Below are positions 26,653-36,119 of a stretch of 64,000 bases of DNA, in pieces. Position 1 is the stretch's first letter, and the number at the start of each line of letters is the position of its first letter. The notes under the pieces were generated by a model that was given only the letters and a program-made list of their open reading frames with translations, did not search any database and was not told the origin of the DNA. Position numbers and translations under genes: made by a program. This DNA comes from Bog-473 sp963755375 (GTDB lineage Bacteria > Actinomycetota > Acidimicrobiia > Acidimicrobiales > RAAP-2), in NCBI GenBank assembly GCA_963755375.1, contig CAVWKG010000002.1:361964-425963 (forward strand). The letters run 5' to 3'.

Positions 26653-27480
26653 GTGACGACCACGGTCGAGAGCGCGACCACGACACCGGTTGCGATCGGG
26701 GCGCCCCGGGGTGGGCCGGACGTGCCCACCCTGCGCAAAGACGGCTGGTGGGTCGAGCCGGCGATCACGGCCGCGATCCTCCTGGCATTCGTCGTGTACT
26801 CGACGTGGGCCGCCTTCGTCGGGAAGAACTACTACGCCGGCGCCGACCTGCACCGGGACCTGATCTCGCCCTTCTACTCCCCCTGCATCGCCAACAGCTG
26901 CGTGCCGGGCAGCCACACCTTCGGGACGCTGCCCTTCTGGAACTACTCGCCCGCGCTGCTGATCCTCATCTTCCCGCTCGGCTTCCGCCTCACCTGCTAC
27001 TACTACCGCAAGGCCTACTACCGGTCCTTCTGGCTCTCGCCGCCGGCCTGCGGTGTGGCCGACGCCCACGGCGGCTACACCGGCGAGACCAGGTTCCCGC
27101 TCATCCTGCAGAACATCCACCGCTACTTCTTCTGGCTCCTGCTGATCTTCAACTGCATCCTCACCTACGACGCCATCCTCGCGTTCCGCCAACCGGGGCT
27201 CGGCATCGGCATCAGCGTGGGCACGGTCGTGCTCTGCGCCAATGCCGTCTTCCTGTGGCTCTACTCGCTGTCGTGCCACGCCTGCCGGCACTTCTGCGGC
27301 GGCCAGGTGAAGTCCTTCGCCAAGCACCCCACCCGCTACAAGCTCTGGAAGTTCGTCACGCCGCTCAACGTCCGCCATATGCGGTTCGCGTGGATCAGCC
27401 TCTTCGGTGTCGCCATCTGCGACCTCTACGTGCGGCTGGTGGCGAGCGGGACGATCCACGATCCCGGCTTCCACTTCTAG
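26653..27480 (+). CDS. sdhC: Succinate dehydrogenase membrane anchor subunit
   Basis: The 275-residue membrane protein has about five hydrophobic helices (for example PAITAAILLAFVVYSTWAAF) and conserved histidines in ILQNIHRYFFWLL and LSCHACRHFCGG. It is of the single-gene cytochrome-b type seen in actinobacterial Sdh1 complexes and leads an sdhC-sdhA-sdhB operon. The GTG at 26653 has GAGGAGG five bases upstream, better than the TTG at 26632. A short TGGGCACTGAG tandem lies just before it. It anchors the flavoprotein and Fe-S subunits and passes electrons to quinone. Confidence 0.85.
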   Translation: MTTTVESATTTPVAIGAPRGGPDVPTLRKDGWWVEPAITAAILLAFVVYSTWAAFVGKNYYAGADLHRDLISPFYSPCIANSCVPGSHTFGTLPFWNYSPALLILIFPLGFRLTCYYYRKAYYRSFWLSPPACGVADAHGGYTGETRFPLILQNIHRYFFWLLLIFNCILTYDAILAFRQPGLGIGISVGTVVLCANAVFLWLYSLSCHACRHFCGGQVKSFAKHPTRYKLWKFVTPLNVRHMRFAWISLFGVAICDLYVRLVASGTIHDPGFHF

Positions 27481-27495
27481 GCCCCGAGGATCCGC

Positions 27496-29311
27496 ATGCC
27501 CGACTACGAGACCCACGACTACGACGTCATCATCATCGGGGCCGGTGGCTCCGGCCTGCGCGCCGCCATCGAGGCCAAGGAGCGCGGCCTGCGTGTCGCA
27601 CTCGTCTGCAAGTCACTGCTCGGCAAGGCGCACACCGTCATGGCCGAGGGCGGCATGGCTGCCGCCATGGGCCACGTGTGGCCCGAGGACAACTGGCAGG
27701 TGCACTTCCGCGACACCATGCGCGGCGGCAAGATGCTGAACAACTGGCGCATGGCGCAGATCCACGCCATGGAGGCCCCCGACCGGGTCTTCGAGCTCGA
27801 GCGCTGGGGCGCGCTGTTCGACCGCACCAAGGACGGGCGCATCACCCAGCGCGACTTCGGGGGCCACCGCTATGCCGCGCCTGGCCCACGTCGGCGACCG
27901 CACCGGCCTGGAGCTCATCCGCACCCTGCAGCAGAAGGTCGTGTCCATGGGCACCGACGTCTTCATGGAATGCAAGATCCTGCGCCTGCTGCCCGACGCC
28001 GAGGGCCGCATCTCGGGCGCCGTGGGCTACATGCGCCCCACCGGCGAGATGGTCCTCTTCACCGCCAAGGCCTTCGTACTCGCCACCGGGTCGATCGGCA
28101 AGGCGTGGAAGTACACGTCCAACTCGTGGGAATCGGTCGGCGACGGCCACGCCATGGCCATCTGGGCCGGGGCCGACGTCATCGACATGGAGTGCGTGCA
28201 GTTCCATCCGACCGGCATGGTCTGGCCGCTGTCGGTACGCGGCATCCTCGTCACCGAGGGCGTGCGCGGCGACGGCGGCGTGCTGCGTAACTCCGAGGGC
28301 GAGCGCTTCATGTTCAACTACGTCGCCGACATGTTCCGGGCCGAGACGGCGGACACCGAGGAGGAGGCCGACGCCTGGTACGACGATCACAACAACAACC
28401 GCCGCACGCCCGACCTGCTGCCCCGCGACGAGGTGGCCCGGGCCATCAACTCCGAGGTCAAGGCGGGACGGGGCACCCCGCACGGCGGCGTGTACCTCGA
28501 CATCGCCTCGCGCCGCACGCCCGAGTACATCAAGCGCCGGCTCCCCTCGATGTACCACCAGTTCATGGAGCTCGCCGGCGTCGACATCACGGCAGGGCCC
28601 ATGGAAGTCGGCCCGACCTGTCACTACATGATGGGCGGAGTGCGCGTGGACGCCGAGACGCAGGCCGCGACCGTCCCGGGCCTCTTCGCCATCGGCGAGG
28701 TCTCCGGGGGCATGCACGGTGCGAACCGCCTGGGCGGCAATTCGCTCTCGGACCTCATCGTCTTCGGACGCCGGGCCGGTATCGGTGCGGCCGACTTCGC
28801 GGAGGGCCGCGCCGGCACGCCGAGCGTCGACGCGGCGGAGGTCGCCTCGGTGATCGACGACGCCTTCGCCCCGTTCGGGCGCGAGGACGGGTACAACCCC
28901 TACCACGTCCACGAGGAGCTGCAGGAGACGATGCAGACGCTGGTCGGGATCATCCGCACCGGGCCCGAACTCGAAGAGGCGCTGGCCAAGCTCGAGGATC
29001 TCAAGCAGCAGACGGCCAAGGTGCAGGTGAAGGGAGGGCGGGCCTACAACCCGGGCTGGAACCTGGCCACCGACCTGCCGTCCATGGTCACCACCTCCAT
29101 CGCCGTCGCCCAGGGTGCGCTCAACCGCAAGGAGTCGCGCGGCGGGCACACCCGGGAGGACTTCCCCGGCCCCGACGCCAAGATGGGCAAGGTCAACTTC
29201 GTACAGCACCAGCGGGGTGAGCACGGGTACCTGGCGCCGATCGCCATCGCGCCCGAGCCACTGCCGCCGATGCCGCCCGAGTTGCAGAAATTGTTCGAGG
29301 AGGCAAAGTGA
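27496..29311 (+). CDS. sdhA: Succinate dehydrogenase flavoprotein, frameshifted
   Basis: The gene would encode about 604 residues. The first 126 codons (DVIIIGAGGSGLRAAIEAKE, HTVMAEGGMAAAMGHVWPED) end in FGGHRY at 27873. The rest (PRLAHVGDRTGLELIRTLQQ onward, including FHPTGMVWPLSVRG and GGNSLSDLIVFGRRAGIGA) continues one base later. A single extra base at about 27874 therefore breaks the frame. Both halves are fully conserved and the operon partners are intact, so a sequence error is likely. As written, an ATG at 27872 could also start a truncated product without the FAD-binding N-terminus. The subunit oxidises succinate to fumarate on covalent FAD. Confidence 0.85.
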
Positions 29312-30144
29312 GCATCACCGACGCCGACGCCGACACCACCGCGGCAGATACGCCCAACGCAGCGACCACCGCGGCCGACACGGTCATCCTGCGGATCTGG
29401 CGCGGGGATGACGAGGGCGGTGAGTTCATCGACTATGTGATGCCCGCCGTCGAGGGCGAGGTCGTGCTCGACGTCATCCACCGCATTCAGGCCGCCGACG
29501 CGCCGGACCTGGCCTGCCGCTGGAACTGCAAGGCCGGCAAGTGCGGGTCGTGCTCGGCGGAGATCAACGGCCTGCCCCGTCTCATGTGCATGACACGCAT
29601 GGACACGCTCCCCGAGGGCGCGCCCGTCACGGTGGCGCCGATGAAGACGTTCCCGATCATCCGCGACCTCGTCACCGACGTCTCCTTCAACTACGAGGTG
29701 GCCAAGACGGTGCCGGCCTTCAGGCCGGGACCCGAGCCCGAGGGCGGCTACCGCATGATGCAGGTCGACGTCGAGCGCGGCCAGGAGTTCCGCAAGTGCA
29801 TCGAGTGCTTCATGTGCCAGGACGTCTGCCACGTCATCCGTGACCACGAGGACAACAAGCCCACGTACGCCGGTCCCCGCTTCTTCATTCGCTTCGCCGA
29901 GCTCGAGATGCACCCGCTCGACGTCAACGACCGGCGCGAGCTCGCCCACGACCGCGGCCTCGGCATGTGCAACATCACGAAGTGCTGCACCGAGGTGTGC
30001 CCCGAGCACATCAAGATCACGGACAACGGCATCATCCCGATGAAGGAGCGCGTGGTCGACGCCCGCTACGACCCGGTGGCCTGGCTCGGGCGCAAGATCA
30101 CCGGGCGCTCGAAGAAGACGGCCGAAGAGGCCTCCGCCGGCTGA
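29308..30144 (+). CDS. sdhB: Succinate dehydrogenase iron-sulfur subunit
   Basis: The 278-residue protein binds three clusters: 2Fe-2S (CRWNCKAGKCGSC with a later C in LPRLMC), 4Fe-4S (CIECFMCQDVC) and 3Fe-4S (CNITKCCTEVCP). It carries electrons from SdhA to quinone. The N-terminal 25 residues are a T/A-rich extension not usual in the family. GTG 29308 overlaps the sdhA stop by four bases and has GGAGG upstream, so translation is coupled. Its normal length supports a functional complex if the sdhA shift is an error. Confidence 0.93.
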   Translation: MSITDADADTTAADTPNAATTAADTVILRIWRGDDEGGEFIDYVMPAVEGEVVLDVIHRIQAADAPDLACRWNCKAGKCGSCSAEINGLPRLMCMTRMDTLPEGAPVTVAPMKTFPIIRDLVTDVSFNYEVAKTVPAFRPGPEPEGGYRMMQVDVERGQEFRKCIECFMCQDVCHVIRDHEDNKPTYAGPRFFIRFAELEMHPLDVNDRRELAHDRGLGMCNITKCCTEVCPEHIKITDNGIIPMKERVVDARYDPVAWLGRKITGRSKKTAEEASAG

Positions 30145-30228
30145 TCGGGCGTCCAGCCGGCTGGCCCTCTCGGGGGTCTTCTCCGGTCGCGACCGCACGC
30201 CGCCCACCGACGGGACCAGACTCTCGCC

Positions 30229-30684
30229 ATGCCGCGCTACCTCTCACCCGAGTGGGTGGAGTCCTTCGACGCCGCGCTCAGCGCGCTCGACCTGTCCGAC
30301 GCCGTCGCCACGGCAGGGGCCAATTCGCTGGCTGCCGCCGACGGTACGTTCAGCGTGGTCCAGGTGGTGACCGGTGTGCCGGACGACGTGCGCGCGGGCG
30401 CAGAGGACGTGCACCTCGTCCTGAGCGTGGCAGACGGCCGGGCCCACCTCGGGCTGGACTCCTCGGGCACGGTGAGGGGAACGGCGACCATTGTCCTCGG
30501 GTACGCCGAGGCACTGGCCATGGCGCGCGGCGAGCTCGACCCGGCGGACGCGCTGGCCGCCGGCCGGGTGCGGGTGCGCGGCGACCTGGCGGCGCTGGTC
30601 GCCGGCCAGGACGTGCTGGCCGAGGCGGCGTCCCGATTGGGGAACGCCCTCGAGGACCTGACGGACCCGCCGCCGGGTCCCTGA
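30229..30684 (+). CDS. SCP2 sterol-binding-like protein
   Basis: The 151-residue protein has the SCP2 fold pattern: FSVVQVVTGVPDDV, strand-rich VHLVLSVADGRAHLGL, then ATIVLGYAEALAMARGELDP and AGRVRVRGDLAALVAG, a typical SCP2 ending. Such proteins bind hydrophobic ligands such as acyl-CoA or sterols. It is a single-domain form and lies 84 bases after sdhB, in the same direction, perhaps under its own promoter. The ligand is unknown. Confidence 0.78.
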   Translation: MPRYLSPEWVESFDAALSALDLSDAVATAGANSLAAADGTFSVVQVVTGVPDDVRAGAEDVHLVLSVADGRAHLGLDSSGTVRGTATIVLGYAEALAMARGELDPADALAAGRVRVRGDLAALVAGQDVLAEAASRLGNALEDLTDPPPGP

Positions 30685-30760
30685 GGCCTTTGGACCGGAC
30701 CGGCTTCTCCCCCGCGTCGGCCCGCCCGACTTCGGTGGGCGCTACCAGGACCGGGTCGCT

Positions 30761-31506
30761 GTGGTCACCGGGGCCTCAGCCGGTCTCGGCGCCCAGCTCT
30801 CCGTGGACCTGGCGCGGGCCGGCGCCATTGTCGTCGGCCTGGCCCGCAACGCCGAGCGGCTCGACAAATTGGAGACAGACCTGCGCACCTTCACGCCGGG
30901 CTCGAAGACGATCATCTGTGACGTTGCCGACACCGCCGCCCCGCAGCGGGCGCTCGACGAGGTGGCCGCGAGCCGCGGTCCCCCCGGCCTGCTGATCAAC
31001 AACGCGGCACAGGATCCCGGCGTCCGGCTGGTCGGGATTCAGGAGGGCGACTTCCGCCACACCTTCGACGTGAACTTCTTCGCGCCGGTGGCCGCCACCC
31101 TGGCCGTCCTGCCCGCCATGCTCGAGCGCGGCAGCGGCATCATCGTCAGCGTCTCCTCGGACGGCGGGCGGTTGCCCTCGCCGGGCCCGGGTGCGTACCC
31201 CCCTCCAAGGCGGCGCCGTCGGCCTTCACTGAGTCCACGTCCTTCCGGCTCGGCCCCAAAGGGGTCCACGTCCACGTGGTCTACCCCGCCTTCATGGCCA
31301 CGGACCTGGGGCTGGGAGCCCTCGGAGGCGGCCTGCGCCGGCCCCCCCGCCTGACCACCCGGAGCGTCGAGACGGTCTCGCACCGGATCCTGGCCCGGGC
31401 CGGCGGCCCCCGCGCTCGAATCAGGGTGTCCGCCCTGATCGACCGCGCCATGGTCTTCCGCTCCCTCATGCCCCGGTCGTACCACCGCCTGCGCCGCCAC
31501 TGGTAG
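30761..31506 (+). pseudogene. Short-chain dehydrogenase/reductase, frameshifted
   Basis: The first part has the NAD(P)-binding start VVTGASAGLGAQLSVDLARA, the NNAA motif (LLINNAAQDPG) and SVSSDGG. At 31199-31203 a run of C lacks one base; in the next frame the catalytic YxxxK (YPPSK) and the rest (TESTSFRLGPKGVHVHVVYP, then AFMATDLGLG) are intact to 31506. The N-terminus may hold a second shift near 30725, since FGGRYQDRVAV, the expected first strand, precedes GTG 30761 with no in-frame start. It is a reductase of unknown substrate, perhaps lipid-related. Confidence 0.7.
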
Positions 31507-31641
31507 GACCGGTGGTGCGAAGCGGGCCTGATGGGCGCCGTCGGCCGTCCCGGGGTCGCACGCCCGAGCGAACGACGCGTGACAGAAGTAGCCTTGTGCC
31601 ACCGGCTCCGCAAAGGTCGGGCCGCAGGTAGGAGGGACGAC

Positions 31642-31854
31642 GTGCATCAGCCGATCGACGACCACTTCCTTTTGAAGTACCGGGCCCTGCTGGATGCCGA
31701 GGACGTGGCATTCGATGAGCTCGAGCACGCGTGCGAGGAAGGCGACCGCACGCAGTTCGACAAGGACATGATCGATTGGCAGAACGCGCTCGAACACAAG
31801 CTCGTCTTTCTGGCGAACGCCGGGCTCGAGGTGAGGCTGCCCGTTCTGGGCTAG
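31642..31854 (+). CDS. Small hypothetical protein
   Basis: A 70-residue acidic, helical protein of unknown role (DAEDVAFDELEHACEEGDRT, then ALEHKLVFLANAGLEVRLP). The GTG at 31642 follows GGAGGG by about six bases, which decides against the longer open frame from 31531. It has no membrane or signal segment and follows the SDR gene in the same direction. Confidence 0.55.
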   Translation: MHQPIDDHFLLKYRALLDAEDVAFDELEHACEEGDRTQFDKDMIDWQNALEHKLVFLANAGLEVRLPVLG

Positions 31855-31944
31855 CCGTCGGCACCGACCGGATGATCCGGCGGGCGCCCGTCATCTCGCA
31901 GGACCATCACCGGCGCTTGGCCGCGACGCGACCAGGATGGTGGA

Positions 31945-32220
31945 GTGCCAAAGTCACATGAGAAGAACACTTCGCCCGCTGCCCTGAACGGAGCGGGCGA
32001 GGCGAAGCCCGGGGCATCCCCGAGGGTGATCGCCCCGTCGAGTCGGGTGAACGTCGCGTTCCCGTTCTCCCAGATAAAGCTGGAGGAACCCTCCAAGGAG
32101 CTGGCGGAGCTGGCTGCGCTCGTCTTCGACCTCGTCGGGACGATGGCGGAGTGGGTCCCCGAGGACCGGCTCGAGGATCTGCAGGCCCGGGCGCAATTGC
32201 TGCGAGACGCACTGCGCTGA
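31945..32220 (+). CDS. Hypothetical protein
   Basis: A 91-residue protein of unknown function. The first 35 residues look disordered and the rest forms an acidic helical pair (PSKELAELAALVFDLVGTMA, PEDRLEDLQARAQLLRDAL). It starts at GTG 31945 and runs toward the convergent TetR gene. No signal peptide. Coding potential is moderate. Confidence 0.5.
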   Translation: MPKSHEKNTSPAALNGAGEAKPGASPRVIAPSSRVNVAFPFSQIKLEEPSKELAELAALVFDLVGTMAEWVPEDRLEDLQARAQLLRDALR

Positions 32221-32279
32221 ACGGGGGGCGGCTCGGCGTTGGCGGGCGGGAGACACCGCCGGCGCGGCGCCGGCGTTGC

Positions 32280-33032
32280 TCAGCGCAGGCCGATCGACTC
32301 GGCCACCTGGCGAATGGCGGCCTCGAAGAGCAGCGCAGGGTCCAGTACCGTGTTGCGCCAGTGCCCGAACACCTCGAGGCTGATGGCACCGACCACCGTC
32401 GTCCATCCCTCGAGGGCCAGCACCACCTTCTCCAGCGGCATGCCGGGCAGGAGTCCCTCGGTGACCGGCGCCACGGCAGCCGCCAGCGCGTCCGATACCG
32501 GTCGCGGCCCGCGCTCCATCCGGAGCCGGCCTGACTCCTTCGCCACGACCAGCGGACGCACCAGCGCCATCGCCACCCGGGCGTACGGCTCGACGGTGTC
32601 CTCGGGCGCCTCGTAGCCCGGAACCGGGGTGCCGAAGATCAGGCCCCACTGGTGCGGGTGCTCGAGGGCCCAGAGCCGCAGGGCGCGCGGGACCGCCAAC
32701 CACCGCTCCGCGTCGCCGACGGCCTCCTGGGCGGCCCGACCCTCCGCCAGATCGGCGGCCCGCTCGGCCTCGGTGGCCAGCGCCTCGTAGGCCGCGAGGA
32801 TCAGTGCGCTGAGCAGCGCATCCCGCCCATCGAAGTAGCGGTACAGCGCTGAGGGAGCCATCCCCAGGTCCCGGGCGACGGAGCGCAGGGACAGCGCGGC
32901 CGCACCCTCCCGGGCGACGTGTGCGCCGGCCACGGCCAGGATCTCTGCGGTCATCTCCTCCCGGACGCGCTCGCGGGCGGTGCGTGGTGCCGACCCGGGC
33001 GCGGGCGCGATCGTGGGTACGTGTGTGGACAT
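32280..33032 (-). CDS. TetR-family transcriptional repressor
   Basis: The 250-residue repressor has an N-terminal helix-turn-helix at about residues 40-75 (AALSLRSVARDLGMAPSALY, RYFDGRDALLSAL) and a WHG-type ligand domain (LRLWALEHPHQWGLIFGTPV). ATG 33032 begins a natural N-terminus; the upstream open frame is over the intergenic region. It is divergent from the deazaflavin-dependent reductase-like gene and two GAACA-arm palindromes lie between them, so it probably represses that gene and itself. Confidence 0.88.
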   Translation of the reverse strand: MSTHVPTIAPAPGSAPRTARERVREEMTAEILAVAGAHVAREGAAALSLRSVARDLGMAPSALYRYFDGRDALLSALILAAYEALATEAERAADLAEGRAAQEAVGDAERWLAVPRALRLWALEHPHQWGLIFGTPVPGYEAPEDTVEPYARVAMALVRPLVVAKESGRLRMERGPRPVSDALAAAVAPVTEGLLPGMPLEKVVLALEGWTTVVGAISLEVFGHWRNTVLDPALLFEAAIRQVAESIGLR

Positions 33033-33046
33033 GGGACCAGTCTGGT

Positions 33047-33140
33047 TGTTCCGGACTGAGAACACAAGTACTTGACAAGAACATTGTTCACGTCTAGTAT
33101 CAATGTTCATGACCACCCCGAACGGTAACCCGAACGGTAA
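33047..33140 (+). promoter_or_regulatory. Promoter with paired GAACA operators
   Basis: A -35 box TTGACA (33072-33077) and -10 TAGTAT (33095-33100) are 17 bases apart. Two inverted repeats lie around them: TGTTC-N8-GAACA (33047-33064) and GAACATTGTTC (33079-33089), the second inside the promoter spacer. Downstream, a 12-base unit CCCGAACGGTAA is repeated twice in tandem (33117-33140) just before the ribosome-binding site. The layout fits repression by the divergent TetR protein. Confidence 0.7.
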
Positions 33141-33150
33141 GGAGACACCG

Positions 33151-33633
33151 ATGACCACGACTTCCGCGAGCCCCGCCACCCCCCGGCCGGTGCCGGCCCA
33201 CTACAAGCGCCCCGACTGGTTCACCCGCAACGTCTTCAACTCCGCGGTCAAGGGCCTGACCCGCCTGGGCGTGAGCGTCCACGGCTCCCGGGTCCTGGAG
33301 CACCGTGGCCGGACCACCGGCAAGCTGCACCACGTCCCGGTCAACCTCCTCACCATCGAGGGGACGCAGTACCTGGTCGCCCCCCGCGGCGAGACGCAGT
33401 GGGTCCGCAACGTGCGCCACGCCGGTGGGCACCTCGTCCTGATCCTTGGACGGCGGCGCCAGCAGCGCACGGCGCGTGAGGTCCCGGTGGCGGACAGCGT
33501 GCCGGTACTGCGCGCCTACCTCCGCCAATGGAAGTTCGAGACGGGGATGTTCTTCGACGGGGTCACGCCCGACTCGACCGACGACGAGTGGGCCGCCGTG
33601 GCCGCCGACCACCCCGTCTTCGAGCTCAACTGA
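33151..33633 (+). CDS. Deazaflavin (F420)-dependent nitroreductase-like protein
   Basis: The 160-residue protein belongs to the DDN/DUF385 split-barrel group: SRVLEHRGRTTGKLHHVPVN, then LVAPRGETQWVRNVRHAG, the cofactor-binding region of F420-dependent quinone and nitroreductases. It should reduce quinones or related compounds using F420H2; the substrate is not known. I place the start at ATG 33151 because AAGGAG lies seven bases ahead and the mapped -10 box leaves no room for ATG 33103. It is probably regulated by the divergent TetR gene. Confidence 0.85.
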   Translation: MTTTSASPATPRPVPAHYKRPDWFTRNVFNSAVKGLTRLGVSVHGSRVLEHRGRTTGKLHHVPVNLLTIEGTQYLVAPRGETQWVRNVRHAGGHLVLILGRRRQQRTAREVPVADSVPVLRAYLRQWKFETGMFFDGVTPDSTDDEWAAVAADHPVFELN

Positions 33634-33680
33634 GGACACTCTGTGATGCATCCGTTTGCCCAGCTCCCGGGTAGGGCATC

Positions 33681-34550
33681 ATGACCCTTGTGACCACGCT
33701 CCGTGTAGGGCTGGTGGGCAACAGCGATACCTCCGGAAAGCCATGGACGCCGTCAGAGGCACTGCTCGGCCACCGCACCCTCATTGCGTTCAACCGTGCG
33801 CTGACCCGATGGGGCAGTCACGGTGCGCTCGAAGAACAGGACGGGTCCGTGCTGTGCGCGAGCGGCACCTGGATCCCCGTTGTGGCCAACGGCGCCTTTC
33901 GTTCCGACGATTCGTTGAGCGGCAGCGCGCTCATCGCCCGGGCCGACGCATTCTTCACGGGTCTGAACCGGGGCTACACCATCAAGGTGCGTGACAGCGG
34001 CGAGGACGACGATCTGCGCCCCGCCTGCGCGGAGGGAGGCCTGGAGGCCTTCGGCGATCCCGTGCCAGAGATGATCTGCCGCACCCCGCTCCCGGACGCA
34101 CTCTGGATCGACGGGGTGACCGTGCGCGTGGTCGAGGACGAGGCGGGCGTGCACGACTTCATCGGCGTGAACGCCGAAGCGTACGCAACGTACGGCATGC
34201 CGCCGGAGGTGCACTCCGACCTCTTCGACGACGTGGCCTCTTTGCTCGAGGATTCGGCCGCATCCATTGTGGTCGCCCGACGGGACGACCAACCCGTTGC
34301 CACGGCGATGGTCTACGAGAGCGATGGGGTCGCGAGCCTGCAGTGGGTGGGGACGGTACCGGCCGGGCGCTCCACGGGGCTGGGCGCGCTCGTCACGGTG
34401 GCGACGACCAACCTGGCCTTCGCACACGGCGCGTCGTGGTGCTCGCTGCAAGCGTCGCCGATGGGCGAGTCGGTCTACCGCAGGCTTGGGTTCGAGACCG
34501 TCTACCGCTACGAGGAGTACGTGCGCTGGCCCACGCCGCCGGAGCGCTGA
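33681..34550 (+). CDS. GNAT-family acetyltransferase
   Basis: The 289-residue protein has an N-terminal half of unknown type and a C-terminal GNAT domain (about 145-285). The acetyl-CoA motif is seen in LQWVGTVPAGRSTGLGALVT, followed by SPMGESVYRRLGFETVYRYE, the usual family ending. The substrate amine is unknown. It follows the reductase gene by 47 bases; GTG 33690 is an alternative start. Confidence 0.8.
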   Translation: MTLVTTLRVGLVGNSDTSGKPWTPSEALLGHRTLIAFNRALTRWGSHGALEEQDGSVLCASGTWIPVVANGAFRSDDSLSGSALIARADAFFTGLNRGYTIKVRDSGEDDDLRPACAEGGLEAFGDPVPEMICRTPLPDALWIDGVTVRVVEDEAGVHDFIGVNAEAYATYGMPPEVHSDLFDDVASLLEDSAASIVVARRDDQPVATAMVYESDGVASLQWVGTVPAGRSTGLGALVTVATTNLAFAHGASWCSLQASPMGESVYRRLGFETVYRYEEYVRWPTPPER

Positions 34551-34580
34551 CCGGCGGCTCGACCGTCGGCCGCCGGTCAC

Positions 34581-35087
34581 TCAGTCTGCGAACAGGCCGC
34601 GCACGTACGCCGCCTGACCCACGTGCTGTAGGCAGTCGTCGGCGATGCTGACCAGGCGCACCCCGAGGGTGACGGGTGGATCCCAGCGGCGGTCCACCAC
34701 GCGGTCCAGATCGGCGGGGACCAGGCCCTCGAGCATCGTCGTCGTCCGGGCGTCCACCTCCCGCAGGTAGCCGAGCAGCACCTCGGGGCTCTCGGGCCGC
34801 ACGGTACGGACTTCCTCGGCGCTGTGGCCGTACCCGGTGTTGGAGGGATCGGGTTCGAGCCCGCAGCGGCGGGCCCAGTCCCCCTCGACCCAGACCTGCT
34901 CTGCGCCCAGCACCTCGGCGACGTGATGGTCCTGTACCCGCGCCAGGTGCCAGACGAGCCACCCGATCGTGTTGGCACCCGGGTCGGGGGCCCGGCAGAG
35001 CTCCTCGGCATCGAGGTCCTCCACCGCGGCCGCGGCCAGCGGCGGGATCCGACCGTAGAACTCGAGTAACAGCGGCGCGATTTCCAT
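34581..35087 (-). CDS. DinB/DUF664-family protein
   Basis: The 168-residue protein has a four-helix DinB fold with the metal-type histidines expected near NTIGWLVWHLARVQDHHVAE and DDCLQHVGQAAYVRGLF. In actinobacteria such proteins are mostly mycothiol- or other thiol-dependent transferases or hydrolases. The ATG at 35087 starts a natural N-terminus (MEIAPLLLEFYGRIPPLA); the longer frame is rejected. It is convergent with the GNAT gene. The reaction is unknown. Confidence 0.8.
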   Translation of the reverse strand: MEIAPLLLEFYGRIPPLAAAAVEDLDAEELCRAPDPGANTIGWLVWHLARVQDHHVAEVLGAEQVWVEGDWARRCGLEPDPSNTGYGHSAEEVRTVRPESPEVLLGYLREVDARTTTMLEGLVPADLDRVVDRRWDPPVTLGVRLVSIADDCLQHVGQAAYVRGLFAD

Positions 35088-35140
35088 ACCCTGCACCCTA
35101 GGAGCACGTGCATTGAACGAGCCCCCCAGCCACGGGCCGC

Positions 35141-35929
35141 TCAGGTGCCGCCGGCAACCTCGATATCGGGAGACTGAATGTCGTAGCGGGCTACCGCCGT
35201 GTACGCGACCAGGATCACGACGATGGAGGTCAACAGCAGCGCAGTCTGCCAGTCCCCGAAGTTGGCGCCGCTGATGTTGTGGCCCTTGCTGAGATAGTCG
35301 GCGAAGGATGCCCCGACCGGGCGGGTGATGACGTAGGCGAACCAGAAGGCGAAGATGCTGCTCCACTTCAACAGTTTCCAACCGGCCCACGGAATCAGGA
35401 TCACGCCGCAGAAGAGGAGGGCCGAGGCCAGGTAGCCCAATCCGAGCGTGGTGGCGGCGAAGTCACCCACGGCCGTCCCGAGGGCAAAGGTGGCGAAGAC
35501 GACGCACCAGTAGTACTTCTCGCGCCGGCTCGTCGTGATGCTGTGGATGTCGAGCGTGTGCTCGCTCCGGTTCCACAGGTAGAAGATCATGGCGAGGACG
35601 AGCAACCAGAACAGCGACGTCACGGCATAGGGCATCCCGAGCACCAGGTGCATCGTGTCGGCGACGCCCGTGCCGGCCGTCGCGATGGCCAGGGCGAGGA
35701 ACCAGTACGTGATCGCCGAATAGCGCCGGGATGCGAACTGCAGGACCAGTGCGACACAGAACATCGAGACCTCGACGACGAAGCCGAGCTCCTTTCTCGA
35801 GACGAACATGTCCGAGATGGCCTCGCCGGCCGCGGTCGTCGAGATCTTGATCACCCAGAAGAGGGCGGTGACCTCGGGCACCTTCGCCGCAAGCGGCTGC
35901 TGGGTGAAGATGCGGAGCAGCGAGCGCAC
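35141..35929 (-). CDS. COG4705-like integral membrane protein
   Basis: The 262-residue protein has about seven hydrophobic segments in two similar halves. Typical stretches are AAKVPEVTALFWVIKISTTA, then GEAISD, and ALGTAVGDFAATTLGLGY. This is the COG4705 group, of unknown function. The GTG at 35929 has AAGGAG about ten bases upstream; the open frame extends to 36241, but that part is not protein-like. It stands alone between DinB and the oxidoreductase genes. Confidence 0.75.
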   Translation of the reverse strand: MRSLLRIFTQQPLAAKVPEVTALFWVIKISTTAAGEAISDMFVSRKELGFVVEVSMFCVALVLQFASRRYSAITYWFLALAIATAGTGVADTMHLVLGMPYAVTSLFWLLVLAMIFYLWNRSEHTLDIHSITTSRREKYYWCVVFATFALGTAVGDFAATTLGLGYLASALLFCGVILIPWAGWKLLKWSSIFAFWFAYVITRPVGASFADYLSKGHNISGANFGDWQTALLLTSIVVILVAYTAVARYDIQSPDIEVAGGT

Positions 35930-36119
35930 GCTCTGGGACTCTCCTTGTCTCGTCTCTCGGGGAGAATGTCGGGCGGCTCCATGAACAACGCCGCCGCGCC
36001 TCATGGTATCCAGGCCGTCCAGCCGCCCGCCGACGGGCCCGTCTGATCTTTTCCTCTGGTCAGGGCGGTATTCCGACGTTGCTACTGCGACCTGCGGATG
36101 ACACCGCCGGCGCCGAATT

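Noticed and set aside
27871..27878. Programmed frameshift in sdhA
   Set aside because: No slippery heptamer or downstream structure is evident, and sdhA is not known to be frameshifted in other bacteria.
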